DNA from: Hawksworthiomyces lignivorus
Lineage: Eukaryota > Ascomycota > Sordariomycetes > Ophiostomatales > Ophiostomataceae
Reading direction: 5' to 3'
DNA length: 64,000 nt
Assembly (NCBI GenBank): GCA_002917075.1
Contig: NTMA01000065.1
Location: 161,642-225,641, forward strand
The translations under genes and the position numbers were made by a program. Of this stretch, positions 49,468 to 59,656 are shown piece after piece (the first letter of the stretch is position 1; every line of letters starts with the position of its first letter). The notes beneath the pieces were generated by a model. It made no database searches and was not told the origin of the DNA. It saw only the letters and a list, made by a program, of their open reading frames with translations.

Positions 49468-50308
49468 AGACATCAAGTGGCCGGCAAAGTCAAAACCAGG
49501 TCCGACAAGCCTCTAATGAAATTGACCTGGAAAGTCGTCGACTTTGGCGACGGCCGCTATGCCCTCCGTCTTGTGTGCTGCTCCTCGGCAGTGACACAGC
49601 GGATCGCGCCCAGCCACTTACCGAGCGGTCAGGTGGACTGCACAGCCAAAACGCATAATCTTCGAGGGGAAGCGCGCAGGAGAGCGGTGCTGGATGTCGC
49701 TGGACCAGTTCCTGCTGCTCTCTGCGATGAAGCAGCTCTGGTTACTGGTTACACTCGACATTTGTAGGAGCCAATGCCTCTGGATCGACGCGATTTGCCC
49801 TTCTCCAGGAAAATACTCGCTTAGCCCTTCTTGCAAACATCCAGTTCATACAATAGACGAACGTCCTGCAAAAATATCAATTGCCTTGAGGATAGGAGTC
49901 TCAGAAGACTCGAGCACGGAGCCAATCTTCATAACGAAACAGCCCCAATCCGAGTTAATAAAATGCCCCAAACTATCCTATTTCTTGCCTTCTGTTTTGA
50001 TGCCAAGGCGACCTAAGAGGGATCTTTGTGCAAAAGCGTTACAACGTACACGACTAATGTTACTAAAATATAGCCCTTGGACGCTTGAAGGCCAAGGAAC
50101 CCAAAAATAAAGTAGAATTATAAGAGACTTGACCATTATTCATGGTGCTCCACTAGCCATGGCCGCAGGAAGAGCCCTGTTGTAGCTTTAATCAGAACTT
50201 GGTTACGAACAAGAAGCACTTTTCCCCCCTCCACAATCTACCAGTCCAAAAGCGAATGTGGGATAATAAATTAAGGAGTGGCGGCCATTCTCCTTTCCAT
50301 CAACGCAG
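49468..50308. other. Intergenic with HET-domain relic
   Basis: 841 bp between the HET gene and the dehydrogenase. The first part carries a decayed HET-like sequence listed separately; the rest (49831-50308) shows no gene. Confidence 0.45.
49540..49830 (+). pseudogene. Probable frameshifted HET-domain remnant
   Basis: One frame reads RYALRLVCCSSAVTQRI at about 49552, resembling the HET N-motif (YxALSYVWG). About 74 codons later, in another frame, comes CLWIDAICPSPGK, resembling the LWIDAICINQ motif. Order and spacing fit a HET domain; a frameshift and substitutions would make it non-functional. It lies just after an intact HET gene but its motif wording differs, so it is not a simple tail duplication. 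This rests on two short motifs only. Confidence 0.42.
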
Positions 50309-51162
50309 TTAGCGCGTCGTGTAGCCGCCATTCGGGAAGATGGTTTGTCCCGTCATCCAGCCGCCCTCGGTGCAGAGGAAGCGGACGATCGGCGCAATGT
50401 CCTTTGTGTCTGTGAGCCGGCCACCCAGGGCCTGGCTCTTGTGGAACGCGACGGCCTCGGGCGACTCCTGCGGGTAGAAGAAGGGGGTGTCCATGGGCCC
50501 GGGCCCAATGGCGTTAACGCTGATCCCCCGGGGCTGCAGCTCCTTGGCGACGCCACGCGTGAAGTGTTCCACGGGCGCCTTGGAGCCGGCGTACGACGTA
50601 TAAAAGCCCGTAAATGCGGCAAGCAGCGAAGTGACAATGGTGATGAGTTTGCCGCCATCCTGGACGTGCTTGGCACCCTCTTTGAGGATGAAGAAGGCGC
50701 ACTTGGAGTTGATTCTGAAAGTCAATTAGTCAACGAGAAGAGAAAAGAAGAGAGAAAGAGAGGAGGCGCCAAAACTGGCATGTGATCGCCTGCGACAAAA
50801 AGGCCGTGTACGTACGCAAACATCGAGTCATACTCTGATTCCGAGATGTCCACAATCGGCTTCTTCAGCACCTTGCCCACGGTGTTGACAACAATGTCAA
50901 TCTTGCCAAAATCCTTTAGGACTGACGCAAACAGCTTCTCTACGGCCGCTGCCGTCGTAAGGTCTGCTTGGTAGAAGCGAATCTTTGTATTCGGGTGGGC
51001 CTGGAGGATCTTCTGTTCCGTCTTGGCAGCTTCGTCTTTCGAGCTGGGGGAGTTGTAGTGCAGAGCGAGGCTGGCACCCACGCTGGCGAGTTCGAGGGCA
51101 ATGTCGGCGCCGAGGTTCTTCGCGCCACCTGTAACGAGGGCAACTTTTCCAGCGAGAGCCAT
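50309..51162 (-). CDS. Short-chain dehydrogenase/reductase (classical SDR)
   Basis: Exons 50816-51162 and 50309-50714, joined over a 101-bp intron (GTACGT donor), give 250 residues, a normal SDR length. The cofactor motif is VTGGAKNLGADIA (TGxxxGxG variant), the NNAG position reads NTVGK, and the catalytic YxxxK is YAGSK with a Ser-rich beta5 (IVTSLLAAFTGFY). GPGPMDTPFF and the C-terminal TGQTIFPNGGYTTR are family typical. An NAD(P)-dependent oxidoreductase is certain at fold level; the substrate cannot be read from the sequence. No biosynthetic partner gene lies next to it. Confidence 0.88.
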
Positions 51163-52474
51163 CTTGTGTGTATAGAGGTAGTGGGCTGTGTGTTTGATTA
51201 CTTTGGTTTGATTCTCGTCGTTTCAATGTCTTGCGTTGTCGTCTTGCGCAGATGCCCAGACCGACACAGGAAACGGAGCTGGGGATACCTCAAATTTATA
51301 CCTGTCTGGACACATGCTGAGAGACATAGTCTTTGCCGAAGACAACAAAATAAAGCTTATTTTTCGCCAGTCTCTTTCACAAGGTTTCCTACATTGCAGC
51401 GGCCAGTGGTGTATGAGACCCCTAACTCTCTCAGTAAGCATCGGAATGCGGGAGCGACAAGCTTCTACCTGCATGCCCCTGCGTTTTGCAACTCTAGCTT
51501 CTTTCCTTCAGCTTCCCTCTGGCCTCTCAAAGTCTCTACGATCATTTCCCTCTTCGTAAAGTCGGACAAAGGCACAAGTGAGAGATCTGCACAAGCCTTG
51601 CATGGGTGTGAGCATTCGTGTATACGTCACTGGGCGCTATTCAACGACAGTGCTCTCGTTTTCATACTAAGGCTGATTTTAGCGCCATCGAGCTGAAACG
51701 CTCGGAAATATGATTGATCAGACGAAAGCTAATTCCGACAATGGGCTCACAGACTTGAACAATCCCGACCGATTTGCCACCGCGAGGCACGGCTTTGGTA
51801 CTGGTGCTGGTCTCCGACGACGTCAACGGTGAGGGGGCGGGTCTCGTCGGCCGGCCCAGGTCTCTTGAGCTGTTCTGGCCACCTCGTCTTAGTTGATGGT
51901 AGCTAGACTGCGTTCGTGCTTGGCACAAAAGAAGTGTCTCAACTTGAAAAATCAGCTTCGGCAATGTCTTGGTGGCGGACAAATTAGCAAGATACCTGTG
52001 AAGTTGTGCATGCAGTGGTTGCACCTAGGAGCAAAATTCACTCGCCGACGCGGTACAATACAATTTTTCTCGGGCCGTGAGTGGTGCCAGACCGATTCCA
52101 ACTTGAACTAATGAGTTGCCAATCGTGATAGGATGTGGCACATAAGTGCCAGGCATACATGCTCAGCATTGCGGCACTTGCAGAGAGCGAGGCTATTTAA
52201 AAGCGAGGCTGTCTTCAGCTGTTTGTTCGGGACTCAGCCCCACGATGGTTCGCCCGGCCCTACGCTACTAAGTAGAATTAAAACTGCTATCATCCATATC
52301 CCCTGCTTACGGTATTTTGCGCTTAAGAGAAACGAATCCGTGAATCTGCAAATAACAACCCACTTCTATGCTTTCTCAAAGTTGGATAACCATTTTGACT
52401 TAAATGGATCGTCAGGATCTCAATTAGTCCGGTACAATGCCCCTACAACAAGTGCCGACACCGCTTAGTTAGGT
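51163..52474. other. Intergenic between SDR and left repeat copy
   Basis: 1.3 kb. Open frames on both strands (for example 51662-52024 minus, 52133-52468 plus) have no recognisable motif. No 5' half of the interrupted dehydrogenase is found here. Confidence 0.45.
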
Positions 52475-52652
52475 GTCAAGCCAGTTTGGGTAGAGCCATT
52501 GATTAGGAGAGGCCAAAAGGATATCTTAGAGGGAGGCAGGGCGAGGAGCCCTCTCTATATATTGCTATATACAGTGTATCACCACGGTATTCAAGTGATA
52601 GGCATACGATATCAACCTACAATCATGGTATTATATAAGCACAACTCAACAC
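52475..52652 (-). repeat. 178-bp dispersed repeat, left copy (inverted)
   Basis: The reverse complement of this segment matches 59385-59561 almost base for base, including the stretch read as GAGGGAGGCAGGGCGAGGAG on the plus strand here. On the minus strand it starts TGTTGA and contains a TATATAA-type box (GCTTATATAATACC). The TGTTGA end directly abuts the start of the dehydrogenase remnant at 52651-52653, suggesting a true element end. Homology to the other copy stops at about 52475. It may be a solo LTR-like or small non-autonomous element; the class is not certain. Confidence 0.85.
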
Positions 52653-53126
52653 CGAGAGCCTGCGGCAGGAGCTGGTGGCGACGCGGATTCGGGTGATCAA
52701 GATCGACCCGGGACAGGTGGAGACGGTAATATAGCAACGAGGAGGAGCAGGAGAAGGAGTAAGAGGGAGAAGCGACGCTTGTGCTCGTGTTGTGATACGG
52801 AAGCTACCTGCTCATGTGTGACACCACGCTAACTGTTAGAAGAACTTCTCGGTCGTCCGCTTCTATGGAGACAAGAGCAAATCGGATGCCATGTATGCGT
52901 ACGTATTCCATCGTAGCCTAAGCGCCCTTTCACAGAGGACGAGAACAGTTCTGAGATCTACATGAAAACTGACGAGAACAGGGACGTTGACCCCCTCACG
53001 CCAGACGACATTGCTGAGGTGATTGTATTTGCTGTGAGTCGACGCGAGAACGTCGTCCTGGCAGATGCAATGGTATATCCGAGCCACCAGGCAGGGGGTG
53101 GTGTGATACACAGGACGTCCCCATAG
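52653..53126 (+). pseudogene. 3' remnant of a YMR226C-type short-chain dehydrogenase, 5' half missing
   Basis: Reading starts with ESLRQELVATRIRVIKIDPG and QVET (about 52654-52722), continues after a likely intron (GTAATA.. to AG at about 52841) with NFSVVRFYGDKSK and, after a second interruption at about 52893-52932, DVDPLTPDDIAEVIVFAV, ENVVLADAMVYPSHQAG and VIHRTSP with stop at 53126. This is the C-terminal half of the serine/3-hydroxyacid dehydrogenase-like SDR family (yeast YMR226C type). The cofactor motif and YxxxK half is absent, replaced by the 178-bp repeat. The second interruption does not splice in frame cleanly, another sign of decay. Confidence 0.78.
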
Positions 53127-53510
53127 AATGTAAAGTAAATGTTTTAAAGTATTACATCGGATTCGCCCGCTAAAATGATCAGAGTATGCATAGACGGTGC
53201 CCATATAAATGAGAAATAAAGGAAAAAAAATCAGAACAAATCAGGTTATCAGGCCTATCCGATGCTCCCATGTTTGCGAATAGAATGTTTTCTTCTAGGA
53301 GTTGCCCGTCCATTCTCTTCTTGCTGCAGGTTTTAAGAAATCTGACTTTACTGGTTCAATAGCGAGAATCGACTCTTTGCACTTCCTTCGGCAGATACCG
53401 GTCCTCTACGGGCAATGAAAACGAATATCCTACCATGTCTGGCTGGTACACTTGGACAAGATCGCAGATGCGTGTGAACCACCACACAACGCACTGACAT
53501 TCACTCGACG
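53127..53510. other. Short spacer after the dehydrogenase remnant
   Basis: 384 bp with no gene seen; it holds the 3' flank of the gene ending at 53511. Confidence 0.5.
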
Positions 53511-56225
53511 TCAGTAAATGGTCACATTTTTTGTCCAGGACTGCGGAAGAAGAAAGAGCGGAGCGAGTTTGAAAGGAACAAAAACATATAAAATTACCTT
53601 TTGAGTAGATGTGGAAAACACAACGTCGTATGAGCTCTGAGGCTCATCGCCGACGACGACATCTATGAGATGCCCACATGTATATTTTTCGTCGGGCGGA
53701 TCAAAGGGGCAGTTAGCTCGGTTTAATGCGTAGCGGAATGTTAACTCTGTGAGCGGCGGCGGCGGCGCGCCGTCCCGCAATTGCTCGCTGTCGTAGATGT
53801 CACTGATCGTTACACCTTCCGGCGGGTCGACGGTGTCGGCGGGGTCCCAGCTACCCAGGGTCTGCACGAGCCCGGCATGGTTGACGATGCGCAGCCCCAT
53901 GCACCGCTTCCCGCTCCTGCGCAGCTGCAGCTTCTGGACGCCGTCCGCGAGATCGGCGGTGCTCACATGCGAGGCGCCGTGGTGGATCTGTTGCTTGTAG
54001 TGTTCCCGGTGGTCCTCAACAAGGAAGGAATAGGTATAATTACGCCGGTACGGAACCAGCGGCTTCGCTGCCTCTCCGTCAACGCACACGCCGATGCTCC
54101 GGAACCGGTAGGCATCGGCAGTCAGAATGTCCACCAACAGACCTTCCACAGCTTGCTCGCCTTCTGCAATCATGGCGACAGATGTGTCCCGTTGGAAAAG
54201 CAGGTAGTAGGGTCCGAATATCATTGTGTGATTGAAATTTGTTCCAACCTTGATAGTTTATCTTGTTAAAAAAAGAGAGTTGTATTCGTAATGATTCCAT
54301 GTCGGAAAAAAATGATGGGGAGAGAGAGAGAGAGAGTGAGAGAGAACGCACCAGAATATGCGGGCCCAGCATGACGTACCGCGTGTTGTGGCCTTGCAGA
54401 ATGAGGCCAAATTGAACAATGTGCTCGCTGGGAGCGAAATCCATATGGATGGGCAGGCCCCTGCGCCGACCGATCTGACGGCGCACTCCGCCATCAAAAT
54501 GGGCAACCATGCCGCAGATACCCGTTGGAGAGCAATACATCGTGAGGCCGGTAGCAAATTTGCCTCGTAGCTGGAGAGGCAGATACTGACAGAGGCGTCG
54601 ACCGCCGAGGTGCAGCAGGTGGCCCGGATTCCGCTCCGTGTCGACAATCAGCAGACGCCCATGTTCTGGCAAGTCTGCGCCGTTGTGCCAGAGTGCCCGG
54701 CGTGGCCAGTCTTTTACGTACCGATCATCGTTGCCACATCCCGCAATGCCATCAGAGATTCGAAGTATTTTGAAATCCTGAAATTACGCCACGTGAGGGC
54801 TCGGAAATTCGTATCAGAAGACAGACATATGCGAAAGCGTGGGCAGCTGAAGCCAAACTGGGGGAGAAGGGGGAGAAGGGGGGCAAACATACGTCTCCAA
54901 ATACGCGAAACATTTCTACGGGGCCATCGAAGAGCAAAGTTTGAGCACTATGCCTCGAAGTTGGATGGACAGGCTTGCCAAGGAAGGACGACAACGATCC
55001 ATCCTCATACATCAGAGCCAGGGCTTGCACGCCGAGCGGTCCATGCCAAATTTTTGCACCAGTAATGTGTCGTACATTCTCCGGAAGTTGGACGCTTGTG
55101 ATCGGCCCTCTGGGGTAGCCTTGCGTGTCTACAATGCCGTCGAAAGACGTCTCGTCATCTCTTTCGTCATTCACTGCTGCGTCGACCAATCTAAGCCTGT
55201 GGAGGTAAGAGTTGCCAAAGATAAGAATCGAGGAGGCTACAAGACGGCCAGGCCGATGGGCGGCCACGTCTGTCCGGGCCAATAGAAGATCCTCTTGCAT
55301 CATAGGTCTTGGCAGTCCCTTCATCAGCGCCGGCTGTGATCGCACGAGGTAAAGCAGAAGCGATGTGGCCGTCTCCAAGGCTCGCAAGAGCGACGACACA
55401 AGACCGGAACGTAGATGGCGTACGATGCCTACCTGAAGCTCGATAGGCAGCGACGATGTGACGCGAGAGAGGAGCTGGTGCAAATCTGTCCCCGCTCCCA
55501 GGCACGCCGCATACGTTTCGGCGGAAGGCAACTGGGAGAGCGCGTGGCAGTAATCTTCGTCCCCCTGCGTCACGCAGTTGCGTGGTACAATAGGCTGGGT
55601 CAGCTGGCCTAGCCGGTAGAGCCAGCAAGGGGACGTCAGCGCCTCGGCCGTGTCCTGTGCGATCTGCTGTGCGAGCCTGCGCACCGTCTTCCAGCAGCAG
55701 ACGTGTACAAAGAAGAAGGGGTGGGACGGGTCATAGTGCTCAGCATCCAGGCACGGCCCCCTGCTGAAGCCTATGCGGCGCACCTCGTCTGGGTTTGTTT
55801 TGTTTCGCAGCGGAAAGCTCCACGGGGTACCGAAGTATTCTGGGGGCCACTCAGAGAAATTTAAATTAGACCGGGTGATGTGAAAACTTGTACGGCCTGA
55901 GGTATCGGATCGATTTGCCGTACTGCAATCTAGGTTGGACCAAGAATGAGAACGTATTAGAACAGGCTCACACTGGTGAGGCGCATATTATGTTTGCAGG
56001 CCACTGTAAACAGCAAAAAATAAAAATAAAAACGGCTAAAAGAACTTATCAAAAAAGGGTTTACTAACAAACAAGAACGTCCAGTTCCCAGTTTGCATAC
56101 TCGCTGGCTGCTGGACGACCTACGGTTCCATTCTTGGACTCTGGAAGACGGCCGCGGCAGAGAACGCAATATGGCTCGAGGTTGACATACAAGTCATCTT
56201 CCTCATTTTCAGGGAAAGACCACAT
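53511..56225 (-). CDS. F-box-like fungal protein with N-terminal CxxC, family unnamed
   Basis: Exons 56065-56225, 54893-55922, 54352-54777, 53598-54248 and 53511-53540 join in phase to 765 residues. Introns are 142, 115, 103 and 57 bp. The N-terminus has YCVLCRGRLPES, a CxxC pair that often opens this kind of fungal protein. A CysHis segment follows (FFFVHVCCWKTVRRL), then an F-box-like stretch LPIELQVGIVRHLRSGLVSSLL at about residue 250 with SILIFGNSYLHRL after it. The remaining 400 residues are beta-rich with many aromatic residues and no motif I can name (WPRRALWHNGADLP; MIFGPYYLLFQRD). If the F-box call is right it would be a substrate adaptor of an SCF ubiquitin ligase; this is inference. 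The gene lies inside the repeat-bounded segment. Start: first ATG before WSFPENEEDD. Confidence 0.68.
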
Positions 56226-57087
56226 CACGAAGTCTCTAGTATACAGATGATAAGTGGACAAAGAAGCAAACCCGATATGGCTGATGCAGCAGACAAAGCC
56301 ACGATGAAGATTCGTCCTACAACATCACGTCCTCGCCCAGAATCACGGAGAATCTATTCTCGTTTGGTCCGTATTCTCAGCATGCTGACAAACAACGCCA
56401 TACTGCCCTCCGTTGAAGAGCCAATCCCCTGCCGTCCTCCCCACTGTTGCAGCCTGGCCTTTTTTATTGCCATTATCAGTAGGGAAAATATGGGCAGTTT
56501 GTCGTAATCACGGATAGCTGTTCAGCATCCATCTGGTCACATGAAAAAGAAGAGCTAGTACCAAGTGACGGGAAATAAGATACAAAAGTCGATTGCGCAT
56601 CATAAATACGAAAGTATCAAAGTGAGGCAGTGCGAAGATAGACTAGAAGGCTGCTTTGGGCATTGTTTTGTACTATCGACGTGTTTACAACGATGACGAA
56701 GTGCTTTTCACAAGATATCACGAGGATAAAGTCTCAACAAAAGACAACTAACAGTAAGATGATGCATCACAAGTTAATTTCTTTGTAGAAGCTAGTAATA
56801 TGACATCTCTGATCTATTACTCTGATTTTTCAAAGAGGTTATATATATATATATATATATAAAGGCAAGAAATCCACCATATTGATTTGTCGACTGCATG
56901 AGTAGGTGCCATGAGACATTGAGCTTTCGCCTGAGGCTTATCAAGATGAAATAAACCCGCCACGGAAATTTGTCTTCAGCTGTGACATCTCAATAAAAGG
57001 TGCGCTGGAGCTCCATAATGTCGACCCGATGAATGCATTGTCAACAGAGTCTTCTGGCCTGATGTTTAGTGTCTACGTTGTCATATC
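56226..57087. other. AT-rich intergenic stretch
   Basis: 862 bp without a gene. It contains a short TA microsatellite at 56840-56861. Confidence 0.5.
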
Positions 57088-57483
57088 TTACCACCGTCCA
57101 AACTTGAAGCCGACCTCGGGCAAGTGACTTCTCTGGTACTCGAGTCAGCATCGCACAAGAGCGAAGCAGAGAGTGAAAATATGCCTTACGACTTGGAACC
57201 CATGATGTTCGTAGAACTCTTTGAGGGCAAGCCCGCTCCGTATGCCAGCCACATCCGCTGCCATCACGGCGATGAGATGCCGGATCTTGGGTGGCTCAGC
57301 CCTTGCTGGGGCCGCGCTCTCGTCGCTGCCGGCGCCCAGGTACTGCGCATAGTGGGAGGGCTCTTGCAGTACATCGACGAGCGTCACCAGCAGCTTCGAC
57401 CCAACACCCCGTCCCGTGTGCGCGGGGTCGTAGAACAGCGCGAGCTCGACGGTGTGCCGGTAGGCCGGGCCCTTGGATATCAT
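57088..57483 (-). pseudogene. C-terminal fragment of a GNAT N-acetyltransferase, probably truncated
   Basis: Exon 57190-57483 joined to 57088-57132 over a 57-bp intron (GTAAGG donor) reads 112 residues: MISKGPAYRHTVELALFYDP, then HTGRGVGSKLLVTLVDVL (the acetyl-CoA-binding GxGxG region), LIAVMAADVAG, LALKEFYEHHGFQVV and, after the join, RSHLPEVGFKFGRW with stop. These are the last two thirds of the GNAT fold as found in phosphinothricin-type acetyltransferases of about 180-190 residues. The first beta strands and helices are not found upstream in any frame, so the gene is probably cut. A very short functional form cannot be excluded. It ends 3' of and in the same direction as the ankyrin gene. 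Confidence 0.68.
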
Positions 57484-57638
57484 CGCGCTCCGGCGAGATG
57501 GCTCGCTTAGCCTCGTATTTCTCCTGCTACTGCTCCTGCAGGCGCTATTCAGAACCATTCGTAAAGTATTATTACATGATCTCACAGCGTAGTTTCTGTA
57601 TTCACAATCAGCATGTGGCCCTTGGACCTCGCCTGTAC

Positions 57639-59312
57639 CTACGTAGTAGTGAGAGTAAGTGGGGCCGCCTGAGCCGCCTCGCCTGCTTGTCTCAGGTCCT
57701 TCGGCGAGAATCCAAACAGGTTTTTGTTGCTCGCCCACAGCCCCGCCCACTCGTCTGCTGCGCCCTTTGCCTCGACGCGCTGCCGCAGCGCCTCTATCAG
57801 CTCTCCGTCGGGGTTTCGCACAGATGCCAGATAGTGTAGCACAGTATTGCGGTGCACGTCACCCTCCCCGAGATGCGATAGTGGCGCGGCGCCGCTGTCT
57901 AGCAGAAATAATATCATAGCCGCCTGCGCGCTCTGTTCCTCTGGCCGCAGGTCCCGAAATGCCGTTGCCCTGTACCGTGTTGTGCTGAGTCGCCCGCGGA
58001 ACCCGCCGCGCATCGACCCTCGTAGTGGTACTTCCCGAGTCCGGCGCACATCGCGCATCGTAAATGGGTCGTCCTCGGTGCTAGGTAGAAATTTGCTCCG
58101 TGCCCACACAGAACTCGTCGTGCGGAATTCGTGGATCGACCAGCGGATCGCATCTGCGTGGAGAGTCACCACCGTATCATCAATCGGTAGGCTGGCAATA
58201 TGCAGTAGCGTATGGCCTAGTGTTGTCTTGTGCACCGGCGCGACGACTCGCCCTGTCTCGCCACTTCCTCTTTCCCCTTCAGCACCCATCGCTTTTAACA
58301 CGCGTTTTACGACCATTATGTCCAGTGTGGCCACGGCGAAGTGCAGCAAATGACAGCCGAATATGGGCGTTAATACGTTTACGTCTCCGTGTGGTAGTAG
58401 TAGGTCTAGGGCCTCGGGCCAATATTGGCTTTCATCAAGTGTGTCCATCAATACATTACGACAACGAGTCGACAACGTGATGGGGAAGATGTCCGGTTTG
58501 TGTCCGCGATCGAGCAGAAATTGTACGATGTTACGGTTCCGTTTTCGTACGGCCGCCAGTAACGGCGACTCTATTACAAAATAAGACACCGACACATTTT
58601 CGTTAACTGTGAGTGACGTAATTCCGTCGTTGCCGCTGTTGAGCCATGCTGTTTCGTCGGCACCATGCTCTACGAGGTACTTATATAGCGCCGTGTTCCC
58701 GACAGAAATCGCCGCGGTCAACGACGAGGGCGGACAGTTGGTTGGAAAGTCCATGAAGGGAAAATCGGCTTCGGCCCAGAACCGCGATCGTTTCTGTCGC
58801 CGGTCTTGCAGCTCGGCCTCTGTCAGGGCCGCCATAGGGTTAGACACAAGCGCACGCGGCAGCACATTGTGTAACGCTTCCGAGAAAGGGCGCAGGGCGC
58901 AGCCTGCCGCCATAGTGTCGTGGGGCTTCCGTCCGCGCAGGAACCGAGCGCTGCCCGTGTGGTATTCCTCGGCTGGGAATCCGTCGGGGCGCGCGCCGCT
59001 CTCGATCAGCAACCGGACGTGCTTGTCAAAAGCGGGCCCGGCCAACACCGCATCCGTCAATGCGCTCTTCCAAGGGTTGTTCACCGGTCCAACAATATAA
59101 TTCGTCGGCGGAAACCCGCTCTTTAGCAGGCCTCGCAGAACGCGAATGTCTGGTATGACGGCAGCCCGTAAAACAGGGCCAAGAGTTTCGCTCTCGGGCT
59201 GTACGCCGGGTTCGAATCCATTTCGTGGATCCGGAAGGCGGCTGAGAACGCCCTTTGACGGCACATACTCTTCGTTTATATCCTCTGGCGCGACGAGTGA
59301 GCGCCAAGACAT
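57639..59312 (-). CDS. Ankyrin-repeat protein
   Basis: Single exon of 557 residues, start ATG before SWRSLVAPEDINEEY. Divergent ankyrin-like units are visible: ALTDAVLAGPAFDKHVRLLI, SLTAAISVGNTALYKYLVEH, LLAAVRKRNRNIVQFLLDRG, LLHFAVATLDIMVVKRVL, TLLHIASLPIDD and, near the end, MILFLLDSGAAPLSHL with NTVLHYLASVRNPDGE. Long irregular loops separate them. No enzymatic or NACHT domain is present, so it is a stand-alone scaffold; partner unknown. Its start codon is only 73 bp from the right repeat copy, so the repeat may supply or disturb its promoter. A tRNA-like B-box string inside it (about 59209) is coding sequence. Confidence 0.72.
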   Translation of the reverse strand: MSWRSLVAPEDINEEYVPSKGVLSRLPDPRNGFEPGVQPESETLGPVLRAAVIPDIRVLRGLLKSGFPPTNYIVGPVNNPWKSALTDAVLAGPAFDKHVRLLIESGARPDGFPAEEYHTGSARFLRGRKPHDTMAAGCALRPFSEALHNVLPRALVSNPMAALTEAELQDRRQKRSRFWAEADFPFMDFPTNCPPSSLTAAISVGNTALYKYLVEHGADETAWLNSGNDGITSLTVNENVSVSYFVIESPLLAAVRKRNRNIVQFLLDRGHKPDIFPITLSTRCRNVLMDTLDESQYWPEALDLLLPHGDVNVLTPIFGCHLLHFAVATLDIMVVKRVLKAMGAEGERGSGETGRVVAPVHKTTLGHTLLHIASLPIDDTVVTLHADAIRWSIHEFRTTSSVWARSKFLPSTEDDPFTMRDVRRTREVPLRGSMRGGFRGRLSTTRYRATAFRDLRPEEQSAQAAMILFLLDSGAAPLSHLGEGDVHRNTVLHYLASVRNPDGELIEALRQRVEAKGAADEWAGLWASNKNLFGFSPKDLRQAGEAAQAAPLTLTTT

Positions 59313-59384
59313 CTTGGATATAGTGTTGTGAACCGTGTGTTCTGGAAGAGAGGTGTTGTATTATTTAGCCGGCGTAGAGGAGTT

Positions 59385-59561
59385 TGTTGAACAGTGCTTA
59401 TATAATGCCATGCCTGTAGGTTGATACCGTATGCCTATCACTTGAATACCGTGGTGATACACTGTATATAGCACTATATAGAGAGGGCTCCTCGCCCTGC
59501 CTCCCTCTAGGATATCCTTTTGGGCCTCTCCTAATCAATGGCTCTACTCAAACTGGCTTGA
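59385..59561 (+). repeat. 177-bp dispersed repeat, right copy
   Basis: This is the plus-oriented partner of 52475-52652. It begins TGTTGA, carries GCTTATATAATGCC and matches the left copy with only scattered differences. Similarity stops at about 59561, where the left copy runs into unrelated sequence. Confidence 0.85.
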
Positions 59562-59656
59562 TAGGAGTCTCGTCTCGTGATTACAAAGCAACGTTCTCAG
59601 GTCATTTTGTTAAATACTGAGAGTGAGACGGGGTAGACACCACGACTCAACCTACA
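59415..59656 (+). repeat. Segment with perfect 10-bp terminal inverted repeats
   Basis: TGTAGGTTGA at 59415-59424 pairs with TCAACCTACA at 59647-59656, giving a 242-bp TG...CA segment. The left arm lies inside the repeat shared with 52.5 kb; the right arm is present only here. This could be an LTR-like unit or chance; the shared homology extending left of it argues against these being the true ends. Confidence 0.4.

Noticed and set aside
49831..50110. Plus-strand frame continuing from the HET relic
   Set aside because: No HET or other motif is present after LWIDAIC; treated as random open sequence.
52863..53204. 113-codon minus-strand frame
   Set aside because: It is antisense to the dehydrogenase remnant, which has clear SDR motifs on the plus strand.
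59195..59240. tRNA-like B box (GGTTCGAATCC) on the plus strand
   Set aside because: It lies inside the ankyrin coding frame, and no matching acceptor, D or anticodon stems could be drawn around it.
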